From contig CADWAF010001179.1 in assembly GCA_902984215.1 (NCBI GenBank), positions 1 through 15,654 on the forward strand: a stretch of DNA of 15,654 nucleotides, written 5' to 3'. The DNA is from Willaertia magna (taxonomy: Eukaryota > Heterolobosea > Eutetramitea > Acrasida > Naegleriidae). Each line of letters begins with the position of its first letter. The first letter of the stretch is position 1. Both the position numbers and the translations under genes were made by a program. This document shows, in pieces, positions 1 to 7,532 of the stretch. The notes under the pieces are model-generated. The model saw only the letters and a program-made list of their open reading frames with translations. It searched no databases and had not been told where the DNA came from.

Positions 1-142
1 TAACTGTATCTACATTTACATAATTTTCACAATAAATTAGTTCGTTATCAAAGATATTAAAAGATATAGAAAATTATTTACTACGTATGTTGTGTTTTGC
101 ATTAATTACAAAAAAATGTTCACTTGTCACTTTTGAATGAAT

Positions 143-1387
143 TTAGTTTAATTTCATTGTTTCTCTTTGAACCAAATGATTCTTTCTATTTTTAGCTAAA
201 AAACTGAAAGCCATTTCACCTACCTCTTCGTTAAAGCCAGCTATGTTGTTAAAAATAATGTTGTATAGGCCAAGATTATTATCTTTCCAGTATTTAAGCA
301 ATAAAGATTGCAAAATTTCAGCATTAACATACAATCTGTTTTTAGCAAACAATAAAATGATCATTAAAACATCTTTACATTCATCAAACAAACCTCCATC
401 ATTTGTTCTGAGTGCATAATAATAGTCTCTTAAAGCAGGAATAAAAAGCTCTAAAAGTAGTCTAAAATTATTGAAATGAGCGATGTAATAATAATGAGCA
501 ATGTCGTATTTACTGGCTTTATCAAAACTAAAATGGCATTCCTGATAAGCTAGAGCAATAATGTTAAATAATTCTGTAAGTTGTGTTAAAGATAACTTGG
601 TACTTGCTATTTTTAATTGTGCAGGAAATGCAGCTTTCATTAATCTAAGCAAGTATGGATTTGCAAACATTCGCCATACACAAGTACTAGCCATTTTGTA
701 AACATGCCATAGACCATGAAAAACCACGAATTTGTTTATTAAACAAATGCAATTAAAAAAATTTAATATTAATATTAAATTAAAGTTTAAACAACTTAAT
801 ATTAATATTAAATTACTTACCCTGTAAATTCTTTTGAAAAAGTTTACGTCAACTTTAAGAAAAATTAAAGGTTCATGTTGTAGCTTATTATAAATGTCAT
901 GTAGAATACCAACAACACCAACATTAGAAGCTGGCATATGGTTCAACAATGTTACAGGTCTATAGTAATCAATGTTTAAAAACTGGTCTTTAACAATTCA
1001 GTCAAGTTTTAATAGATTATTAAACACTCTATCTTTAGTAGCTTCAAATATTGTTGCCCAAGAATAACCAGTATCGCCAAATTTAATACATTTTAAATCT
1101 TTTAATACCTTTTTGCTACTAACAGATTCTTCTTCAAATAATTGCGAACAGAAAAAATCGTTGTTGTAAATAAATGGAACATTAATGTTAAAGAAATTGT
1201 AAGAAAGTGCTGAAACATGGAAATTTGCTTGTGTAGGCCTATTCATGTTAAGTTTACAATAAACATAATCTATGTCAAAGTTATCTATGTAAAATACTTT
1301 GTAATATGTTTAAGATTGTAGTTCATATTGTAGCTTTTCTTTTACAAATCCTTTGAAAGAAATTAATTTGTTGTAAAAAGTGGACAT
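143..1387 (-). pseudogene. Decayed ORF resembling DUF6589 (transposon-associated) proteins
   Basis: One reading frame on the minus strand runs from an ATG at 1387 to a TAA at 143-145, but it is broken by a TAA at 1310-1312 and a TGA at 998-1000. The peptide sense continues across both stops in the same frame, so this is one decayed gene rather than two small ones. Around 1250-1309 it reads YYKVFYIDNFDIDY, then a stretch with NMNRPTQANFHVSAL. Just after the TGA comes YYRPVTLLNHMPASN, later FLKVDVNFFKRIYR and FHGLWHVYKM. Near the end are NRLYVNAEILQ and GEMAFSFLAKNR. From memory, this order (DN...D; H; leucine/proline motif; D followed by a basic helix; G-x-WH-xx-K; NYAR-like; terminal E-rich helix) resembles the DUF6589 family, which is often linked with mobile elements. 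The family assignment is inference. There are no paralogues in the window. The longest uninterrupted piece has no ATG at its head (949 is TTG), which supports loss of function. Confidence 0.5.
763..815. repeat. Two direct copies of a palindromic 20-mer
   Basis: The 20-mer TTAATATTAATATTAAATTA occurs at 763-782 and again, identical, at 796-815. Its core TTTAATATTAATATTAAA is a perfect palindrome. The pair lies inside the decayed DUF6589-like frame, directly downstream (on the minus strand) of a GTAAGT donor-like hexamer at 815-820. An 8-bp-arm inverted repeat (TTTGTTTA/TAAACAAA) lies close by at 731-747. Confidence 0.8.
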
Positions 1388-1670
1388 TGGCAAACTTTAA
1401 ATTAAGTTAATATCGATATTAAAAAAAAAATTCGACACAATTGGAATCCTAAGTATTTAAACAAGCAGTAATAAATTTATTTTGTTAATTTTTCAATTCA
1501 TTTGTTACGCAAGAATTTATAAACTTGCACAATAGGCAATAATTATTACAAAAATAATTAAAACTTTGTGTTTTTTATTCCAAAGTTTTTCTAAATTTTT
1601 ACTGTTAAGGCATTAATTGTAAATTCTGAATTTGTTTGACAAGTTTTTACAAAAAAAATTGTTAAAAAAA
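1388..1670. promoter_or_regulatory. Upstream region of F-box/LRR gene A
   Basis: This non-coding stretch lies between the decayed ORF and gene A. From about 1451 to the start codon it is nearly identical, in reverse complement, to the DNA upstream of gene D (15080-15293). Shared blocks include ACAAGCAGTAATAAATTT, TTACGCAAGAATTTATAAAC and ACTGTTAAGGCATTAATTGT. The region therefore travelled with the gene when it was copied and probably carries its promoter and 5' leader. I recognise no specific factor site. The left part, 1388-1450, is A/T-rich with a poly-A run and is not shared. Confidence 0.45.
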
Positions 1671-3377
1671 ATGGAACACTTTTTAACAGTAGATATTCTC
1701 TCAATCATTGCAGAATATTTAGATAATGTAAAAGATTTTATTCATCTATTTCAGATCAATAAATTTGTTTACAATAATATTTTAAATAACAACGGAACAG
1801 TGTTAAGAAATAAAATTTTTAAAAATGTAATTATTTATTTAAATGAAAGGTTACCAAATTATTTATTTCAATTACAAAATTTAAATATTGAGCAACAAGA
1901 AGAAAATGACATTAATAATTTTAATTTATTAAATAAATTTAATTATTTAAAATATTTAGAAATTGAAAATTTACCAGAAAATTTCATTTTTCCAAATTTA
2001 CCGCTATTGGAAGAATTAATTATTACAAAAAGTAATTTACAAGAAAATACTTTAATTAATTTACAACATCAATTAAAAAATTTAGATTTATATGAATGTA
2101 CATCAAACGATAATTGTCTAAATTATTTAAATAATTTACAAAAATTAAAACTTTGGGATTGTCAGGGAGTGTCAGGTAAATGTTTAAAAAACTTTAAACA
2201 ATTAACTAAATTAGAAATTTATTGCCACGAAAATAATCATTATACAAAATATATTTCGGATTTAACAAATTTAAAATATTTAACACTAGATAAATCTAAC
2301 TCACTTACTAATACTAATTTTTTACAAAAATTAATTAATTTAGAATACTTATCAATTTTTATAGAAAATGTTGTTTCTGAAAATTGTTTTACAAATTTAA
2401 TAAATTTAAAAGAATTAGATGTTAGTAATAGCACCTGTAATTTTACAGGAAAATGTTTATTAAATTTAACAAATTTAGAAAGATTATATGTTCAATCCAC
2501 AAATGTAAAAGATGAATATTTAAAAAATTTAAAAAATTTGAAAGAAGTTAATTTTGGATATTGTTATGAAATTACAGGTGAATGTTTATTATATTTAAAT
2601 AATTTAGAAGATTTGTATATTAGTAATAATGATAATTTAAAAGATGAATATTTTAAGAATTTAAATAATTTAAAATTTTTAAATATTTATCATTGTAATG
2701 GTTTAAATGGTGAATTTTTAAAATATTTACCAAAATTAAAAGAATTTCATTTTCGTCAATTAAATATTTCAGATGAATATTTAAAACGTTTAAAAAATTT
2801 AAAACGTTTGTCACTCATTCAATGTCCTAACATTACAGGTGAATTTTTATTAAATTTAATAAATTTGAAATATTTATATGTAGAGGGTGTTGATAATTTA
2901 AAAGATGAATACTTAATTAATTTACAAAATTTACAAAAATTACAATTAAATAATTGTGATAAAATTATTGGAACTTGCTTATTAAAGTTACCAAATTTGA
3001 CCTCTTTAAATATTGATTCAAACAATATGATTGATGATCATTTACAAAATTTACCTAATTTACAACAATTATATATTACAAAATGCCCAAATTTAACAGA
3101 AAAATGTTTTGACTATTTAATTAATTTAAAAGAATTATCAATTCATTACAATACCACTTTGAAAGAAGATGCATTAGAAAAATTAATTAATTTAAATTAT
3201 TTATATATTTATGTCTGTCAACAATTAACTAAAGAAGGGAAATATTTATTACAAATGGATAAATTAAATAGTTTTTGTTTAGGGACCTTTGAGGAATTTG
3301 AAGGTAAGAATAAAATTAAGGAATTAAAGGAAAGAATTAGAAAAGGAGAAACTTTAGAAAAAATTTTACAATTTTAG
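1451..3377 (+). repeat. Left arm of large inverted duplication (gene A copy)
   Basis: This segment, upstream region plus the whole of gene A, is matched on the opposite strand by 13367-15293 (upstream region plus gene D). I counted about 43 amino-acid differences over 568 residues by eye, so the encoded proteins are roughly 92% identical, and the upstream parts differ at only a handful of positions. The arms are about 10 kb apart and face each other. The similarity stops at the left near 1451, and at the right close to the stop codon. Confidence 0.8.
1671..3377 (+). CDS. F-box / leucine-rich repeat protein, gene A
   Basis: Encodes 568 residues and is intact. Residues 1-40 (MEHFLTVDILSIIAEYL then KDFIHLFQINKFVYNNIL) match the F-box pattern: a short leader, D-I-L-xx-I-xx-Y-L, then a hydrophobic helix ending in N-K-F. 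Residues 90-540 hold about 20 LRRs of 22-25 residues (L-xx-L-x-N-L-xx-L-x-I-xx-C). From the middle onward they alternate between an ITGE-C-LL type and an LKDEYL type, giving a two-repeat unit near 48 residues. A basic tail (KNKIKELKERIRKGETLE) ends the protein. F-box/LRR proteins usually bind SKP1 through the F-box and recruit substrates with the LRRs for SCF ubiquitination; that role is inferred here. The frame is open upstream to a TTG at 1632, but 1671 is the first ATG and sits in an A-rich context. Gene B follows 323 bp downstream. The end is frameshifted relative to relatives: LEKILQF instead of LEQILQILD, because one base is missing just before the stop. Confidence 0.85.
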   Translation: MEHFLTVDILSIIAEYLDNVKDFIHLFQINKFVYNNILNNNGTVLRNKIFKNVIIYLNERLPNYLFQLQNLNIEQQEENDINNFNLLNKFNYLKYLEIENLPENFIFPNLPLLEELIITKSNLQENTLINLQHQLKNLDLYECTSNDNCLNYLNNLQKLKLWDCQGVSGKCLKNFKQLTKLEIYCHENNHYTKYISDLTNLKYLTLDKSNSLTNTNFLQKLINLEYLSIFIENVVSENCFTNLINLKELDVSNSTCNFTGKCLLNLTNLERLYVQSTNVKDEYLKNLKNLKEVNFGYCYEITGECLLYLNNLEDLYISNNDNLKDEYFKNLNNLKFLNIYHCNGLNGEFLKYLPKLKEFHFRQLNISDEYLKRLKNLKRLSLIQCPNITGEFLLNLINLKYLYVEGVDNLKDEYLINLQNLQKLQLNNCDKIIGTCLLKLPNLTSLNIDSNNMIDDHLQNLPNLQQLYITKCPNLTEKCFDYLINLKELSIHYNTTLKEDALEKLINLNYLYIYVCQQLTKEGKYLLQMDKLNSFCLGTFEEFEGKNKIKELKERIRKGETLEKILQF

Positions 3378-3700
3378 ATTAAGTTTACTAACAGATGAAA
3401 TTTACATTAATTAATTTACAACAATTAACTGCTTTGCAATTATGTAGCTGTAAATTAAAAGACAATTGTTTAAATTATTCAAACAATTCAAAAATTGTGT
3501 ATTTTAGAACGTAAAAATTTAACAGAAAAATGTTTTGATTTTTTATTGTAAAATTTAATTAATTGTCTTGTATTACAATCTTTGCCAATTATTTTAAGCA
3601 CATTATTGGGATCACTGGTGTTAATTCCAATAGCACCAACCCAAAAAATAAGTACGGCGGATCTATTTTTTGTAAAACTTTGTAAAAATTGTTGAAAAAA
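3378..3700 (+). other. A-B spacer with F-box/LRR remnant and gene B leader
   Basis: The spacer is not simple intergenic DNA. From about 3411 to 3475 the plus strand reads like the conserved LRR stretch NLQQLTALQLCSCKLKDNCL, the counterpart of the segment ending DNCLNYLNNL in genes A to D. At about 3513-3560 it matches the block encoding NLTEKCFDYLINL, with stops and indels. Between these, several LRRs are deleted. The right part, 3583-3660, is noticeably richer in G+C and reads VGAIGINTSDPNN on the minus strand. The last 30 bp (AAAATTGTTGAAAAAA before the ATG) resemble the gene A leader. Confidence 0.6.
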
Positions 3701-5464
3701 ATGGAACACTTTTTAACAACAGATATTCTTTCGTTAATTGGTGAATATTTAAATGATGTAAAAGATTATATTCATCTATTTCAGATCAATAAATTTGTTT
3801 ATAATAATATTTTAAATAACAATCAAACCGTTTTAAGAAATGACATTTTTAAAAACGAAGTTCTTCTTTGTTTAAATGAAAAATTTCCTTTGTATTTATT
3901 TCAATTACAAAATTTAAATATTGTACAAGACGAAATTAATAACTTTAATTTATTAGATAATTTTAATTATTTAAAATATTTAGAAATTCAAAATTTACCT
4001 GAGAATTTTATTTTTCCAAATTTACCTTTATTAGCGGAATTAATTATTAAAAAAAGTACTTTACAAGAAAATACTTTAATTAATTTACCACAACAATTAA
4101 AAATTTTAAATCTACACGAGTGTACCTTAGAGGATAATTGTTTAAATTATTTAAATAATTTACAAGAATTAAAACTTTTGGATTGTAAAGAATTGTCAGG
4201 TGAATGTTTACAAAACTTTAAACAATTAACTAAATTAGATATTCGGCGTTTTTATGGTCATAATTTTACAAATTATATTTCAGATTTAATCAATTTAAAA
4301 CATTTAACAATCCAAAGACATGAATTCAAATATAACTCTAATTTTTTACAAAAATTAATTAATTTAGAATATTTAAATGTTACGTTAGAAGATATTTATG
4401 AAGAAGATTTTAATAAGTTAAAAAAATTACAAACATTAAATATTTCAGGAAATATTTTATCTGAAAATTGTTTTACAAATTTAAAAAATTTAAAAGAATT
4501 AAGTACAAGTGGTTGTAATAATTTTACAGGAAAATGTTTATTAAATTTAAAAAATTTGGAGAAATTAAATATATTAGAAACAGATGTAAAAGATGAATAT
4601 TTAATTAATTTACAAAATTTAAAAGAAATATATTTGTTATATTGTAATAAAATTACAGGCGAATGTTTATTGTATTTAAATAATTTACAAAATTTATATA
4701 TTTCTTATAATAATAATTTAAAAGATGAATATTTTAAAGATTTAAATAATTTAAGAGTTTTAAATATATGTAATTGTCAAAACTTAAATGGTGAATTTTT
4801 ACAATATTTACCAAAGTTGGAAAACTTCACATTTGAAGATTTAAATATTTCTGATGAATACTTAAAATGTTTAACAAATTTAAAAGAGTTATCATTCACT
4901 CAATGTCCAAATATTACTGGAGAATTTTTATTGAATTTAACAAATTTAAAAGAGTTATCTATTACAAAAATTGATGAATTAAAAGATGAATATTTAAATA
5001 ATTTACAAAACTTACAAACCTTACACTTAAATGATTGTCGTAAAATTATTGGAACTTGTTTATTAAATTTACCAAATTTAACATACTTAAATATTAATTC
5101 AGACAAAATTACTGATAACTATTTACAAAATTTAAAAAATTTACAAGAATTATGCATTACAAATTGTGAAAATTTAACTGGAAAATGTTTTGACTATTTA
5201 ATTAATTTAAAAGAATTATCAATACTTTTTAATAACACTTTGAAGGAAAATAGATTAAAACAGTTAAATAATTTAAATTATTTATTTATTTTAGATTGTC
5301 CACAATTAATAAAAAAAGGAAAATATTTATTACAAATGGATAAATTACGTTATTTTTTTTTAAATGAAGAAATGGTAGTGGTAGGTAAGAATAAAATTAA
5401 AGAATTAAAAGAAAGAATTAAAAAAGGAGAAACTTTAAAACAAATATTACAAATTTTAGATTAA
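3701..5464 (+). CDS. F-box / leucine-rich repeat protein, gene B
   Basis: Encodes 587 residues and is intact. The F-box-like N-terminus (residues 1-40, MEHFLTTDILSLIGEYLNDV, then IHLFQINKFVYNN) is followed by about 21 LRRs at residues 85-560 and a basic tail (KNKIKELKERIKKGETLK), ending LQILD. It has one LRR more than gene A: a repeat around residues 235-260 (EEDFNKLKKLQTLNISGN) that A and D lack and C also has. With the shared SLIGEYLND motif this puts B and C in one subgroup. The ATG at 3701 follows an A-rich run and matches the start used by the other copies; the frame is open only to a TTG at 3689 upstream. The probable role is SCF ubiquitin-ligase substrate receptor, inferred from domain order. 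It lies head-to-tail with gene A and is followed by a broken third copy. Repeat surfaces differ from A at many exposed positions, so the target may differ. Confidence 0.85.
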   Translation: MEHFLTTDILSLIGEYLNDVKDYIHLFQINKFVYNNILNNNQTVLRNDIFKNEVLLCLNEKFPLYLFQLQNLNIVQDEINNFNLLDNFNYLKYLEIQNLPENFIFPNLPLLAELIIKKSTLQENTLINLPQQLKILNLHECTLEDNCLNYLNNLQELKLLDCKELSGECLQNFKQLTKLDIRRFYGHNFTNYISDLINLKHLTIQRHEFKYNSNFLQKLINLEYLNVTLEDIYEEDFNKLKKLQTLNISGNILSENCFTNLKNLKELSTSGCNNFTGKCLLNLKNLEKLNILETDVKDEYLINLQNLKEIYLLYCNKITGECLLYLNNLQNLYISYNNNLKDEYFKDLNNLRVLNICNCQNLNGEFLQYLPKLENFTFEDLNISDEYLKCLTNLKELSFTQCPNITGEFLLNLTNLKELSITKIDELKDEYLNNLQNLQTLHLNDCRKIIGTCLLNLPNLTYLNINSDKITDNYLQNLKNLQELCITNCENLTGKCFDYLINLKELSILFNNTLKENRLKQLNNLNYLFILDCPQLIKKGKYLLQMDKLRYFFLNEEMVVVGKNKIKELKERIKKGETLKQILQILD

Positions 5465-5630
5465 TTTTATTAATAGATAAAATTTATATTTTATTTAATA
5501 CGTATCGTTGCAATAAATAATAAAAAATAAATGTCATTTATAAATAATTATATTACAATAAATCATTTACGATTATTTAATAATACAACAGTTTCCCATA
5601 TTTTAAGATTGCAAGTTTAAAGTTTATTAA
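5465..5630. other. AT-rich spacer after gene B
   Basis: About 165 bp of A/T-rich DNA with several AATAAA-type hexamers (for example near 5512 and 5526) that could serve as polyadenylation signals for gene B. The first 25 bases after the gene B stop closely match the sequence after the gene D stop (TTTTATT...ATAAA). I see no gene here. Confidence 0.35.
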
Positions 5631-6155
5631 TCAGTTAAATATTTCAGATGAATATTTAAAAAATTTAAAACACTTGTCATTCACCCAGTGTCCTAACATT
5701 ACAGGTGAATTTTTATTTAATTTAACAAAATTAAAATATTTATCTGTTGGAAGAATGGATAATTTAAATTTAAAAATTTACAAAAATTTTTGACAATGTT
5801 ATTGGAACTTGTTTATTAAATTTACTGAATTTAACATCTTTAAATATTGATTCAAACAATATTATTGATAATCATTTACAAAATTTAAATAATTTACAAC
5901 AATTACGTATTACAAAATGTCCAAATTTAACAGAAAAATGTTTTGACTATTTAATTAATTTAAAACAGTTAATTAACTTAAATACTTTAAGTATTTATAA
6001 TTGTCCGCAATTAATTAAGAATGGAAAATATTTATTACAAATGGATAAATTAAGTAGTATTTTTATACATCTCAGCAACATGTGAAAAGAATAAAATTAA
6101 GGAATTAAAGGAAAGAATTAGAAAGGGAGAAACTTTAGAACAAATAAATAATTAA
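5631..6155 (+). pseudogene. 3' fragment of an F-box/LRR gene
   Basis: The fragment starts inside the LRR region and lacks the F-box and about two thirds of the gene. It opens with LNISDEYLKNLKHLSF and TQCPNITGEFLFNLTKLKYL, closest to gene B. Near 5760-5800 a deletion removes part of the LKDEYL repeat and shifts the frame (an in-frame TGA at about 5791). Downstream, the readable blocks are LLNLLNLTSLNIDSNNIIDNHLQNL, CPNLTEKCFDYLINLKQL and GKYLLQMDKLSS. Around 6060-6085 another frameshift precedes the basic tail KNKIKELKERIRKGETLEQ, and the end is cut by a TAA. At least two disabling changes are visible. It ends about 25 bp before the convergent RRP36 stop codon, so the tandem array directly abuts that gene. 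Confidence 0.8.
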
Positions 6156-6179
6156 TAAGTGGGGCACACAATATAAGTT

Positions 6180-7322
6180 TTATTCATCTCTCTTTACCCT
6201 TTTTGTAGGCATAAAACTAGCATCTTTACTCTTTTCCTTCTTTCTCATCTTCTTTACGTATTTATCATAATTTCCCTTCTCTTTTATCTTTTCAACTTTT
6301 CTTTGTTTCAATAATTTATTAATATCGGAATCTTTTAAGAAATAAGGCTTCTTTCCAGTTTCAGAAATTAACTTCTTTTCTCTTTCATAAAACTTTTCTT
6401 TAATATCAATTATATTAGATTGCGTTTCAATCTTTTTATTTCTAGTTTCTAATCTAGATAATTTTCTTTGTAATTTAAATTTATCTTCTTCCGATAAGGA
6501 ACGATCCTTCATCTTGTTCTTTAAATCAGAAATTTCTTGATTTAAAGCAGAAAACACATGAGAATAACTAGATTTAAATTGTTTAAAGGCTTGTATATCC
6601 CTTCCGTCATTATTACCAGAAGAAGATGAAGGTGCAGAATCAAAACGTGGGTCTCTAGGCTTAGCCTTCTTATAACCTAAACGTGAAGCTATATCGGGTA
6701 TTAATTTAGGTTTTAGTTTAGCTGATACTTCTCTAGGTGCATTCTTATTCTTTCTTTCATATTCAGTTGGTGCTTTCTTTGGTTTCTCTTTACGCTTTCT
6801 TTGTTTAAAACCATTATTTTCATTCTCTTCTCCGTTACGTATGGATTCAAAGAGAGATTTATTGTTATGTTTATTGTTCTTATTATGGTTTTTGGATTGT
6901 AAGGCTAATCGTTCGGCAAAAGATAATTGTTTTTCATCTACTTTTTCTTCATTATTATTATCTTCGGCATCTTCTTCTTCATCGTCATCTTCATCGTCGT
7001 TATAGAATTGTTCCGATGTAGAATTTTGTCTATTTATTTCTTCTTCATCATCGCCTTCTTCATTATTCTCTTCATCTTCTTCATTAAAATCATCTTGTTG
7101 TTGATTTTCTTCAAAATCTTCTTCTTCATCATTATTTACATTATTATCTTGCCATTCAATTTGTTGTTCTTCCTCTTCTTCTACATCACTATCTTCATCA
7201 TCAAATAATTTTTTTCTTTCCGAAATTAAGTTTCTTAAAGGTTGTTGTTCCTTCCTTTTCAGTTGTTTTACACGATTCACTAACATTCTTTTTTTTCTAA
7301 TGTTGTTGTTGTTTTCTGTCAT
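6180..7322 (-). CDS. RRP36: rRNA biogenesis protein RRP36 homologue
   Basis: Encodes 380 residues. RRP36 is a nucleolar component of the 90S pre-ribosome/small-subunit processome needed for early cleavages towards 18S rRNA. The family signature is in the C-terminal half: PREVSAK at 196-202, RDPRFD at 223-228, an F-x-K/Q-x-Y-S-H-V-F helix at 247-258, a long charged helix (E-x-LK-x-K...), and GKKPYFLKDSD at 323-333, followed by a lysine-rich tail. The N-terminal half is low complexity: basic (residues 8-30), then a long Asp/Glu/Asn tract at 41-130, common in nucleolar proteins and lengthened here. The start is the ATG at 7322; the frame continues 21 bases upstream but only to a TTG. The gene is divergent from the RGS-kinase gene across 210 bp and convergent with the F-box/LRR fragment. 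G+C is a little higher than in the F-box/LRR genes. I see no intron. The assignment rests on remembered family motifs. Confidence 0.85.
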   Translation of the reverse strand: MTENNNNIRKKRMLVNRVKQLKRKEQQPLRNLISERKKLFDDEDSDVEEEEEQQIEWQDNNVNNDEEEDFEENQQQDDFNEEDEENNEEGDDEEEINRQNSTSEQFYNDDEDDDEEEDAEDNNNEEKVDEKQLSFAERLALQSKNHNKNNKHNNKSLFESIRNGEENENNGFKQRKRKEKPKKAPTEYERKNKNAPREVSAKLKPKLIPDIASRLGYKKAKPRDPRFDSAPSSSSGNNDGRDIQAFKQFKSSYSHVFSALNQEISDLKNKMKDRSLSEEDKFKLQRKLSRLETRNKKIETQSNIIDIKEKFYEREKKLISETGKKPYFLKDSDINKLLKQRKVEKIKEKGNYDKYVKKMRKKEKSKDASFMPTKRVKRDE

Positions 7323-7532
7323 TTCACTAAATACGTTGAACAAGAAAAGTTGGTTTATACCCTAACAGACAAGCTGCCTTGCGGGCTGGTTGGGAACAAT
7401 AAATTAGATTTGGTCTGGACTATAGTGTTTAGCTAGCTAGCTCTCTGTTTAGCTTAAGAATTAACTTTTTTCCTGAACATTTGTGGATTTGGTTGTTTGT
7501 TTGTTGGTGTTTTTGAGAGTGGTTGATTCTGA
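7323..7532. promoter_or_regulatory. Divergent promoter region of RRP36 and RGS-kinase
   Basis: This 210-bp spacer must hold the start sites of both divergent genes. It is the most G+C-rich non-coding stretch in the window, with AGCTGCCTTGCGGGCTGGTT at 7371-7390 and a short TAGC repeat (TTTAGCTAGCTAGCTC at 7428-7443). ATACCCTAACAG near 7357-7368 contains ACCCTAA, similar to the telo-box seen upstream of ribosome-biogenesis genes in some lineages; this resemblance is only suggestive. A GTTT/GTTG-rich segment (7490-7515) lies in the kinase leader. Confidence 0.45.

Noticed and set aside
1632..1670. In-frame N-terminal extension of genes A and D (KFLQKKLLKK) from a TTG codon
   Set aside because: There is no ATG; the extension is shared by A and D because their leaders are duplicates, and A and D differ there by an indel. 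The ATG before EHFL is common to all copies.
2240..3025. Antisense open frames inside gene A (and equivalents in B and D)
   Set aside because: They are shadows of the repeated LRR code (TTA AAT TTA read backwards gives open frames) and recur at the same LRR positions in paralogues; no independent signal.
1671..5464. CRISPR array or satellite because of the regular short repeats
   Set aside because: The periodicity follows LRR codons, the repeats are imperfect and coding, and the window is eukaryotic.
6927..7208. Plus-strand frame opposite the acidic tract of RRP36, rich in Ile/Phe
   Set aside because: It looks like a membrane protein only because GAA/GAT repeats read in reverse give TTC/ATC; it has no motif and lies within a well-supported gene.
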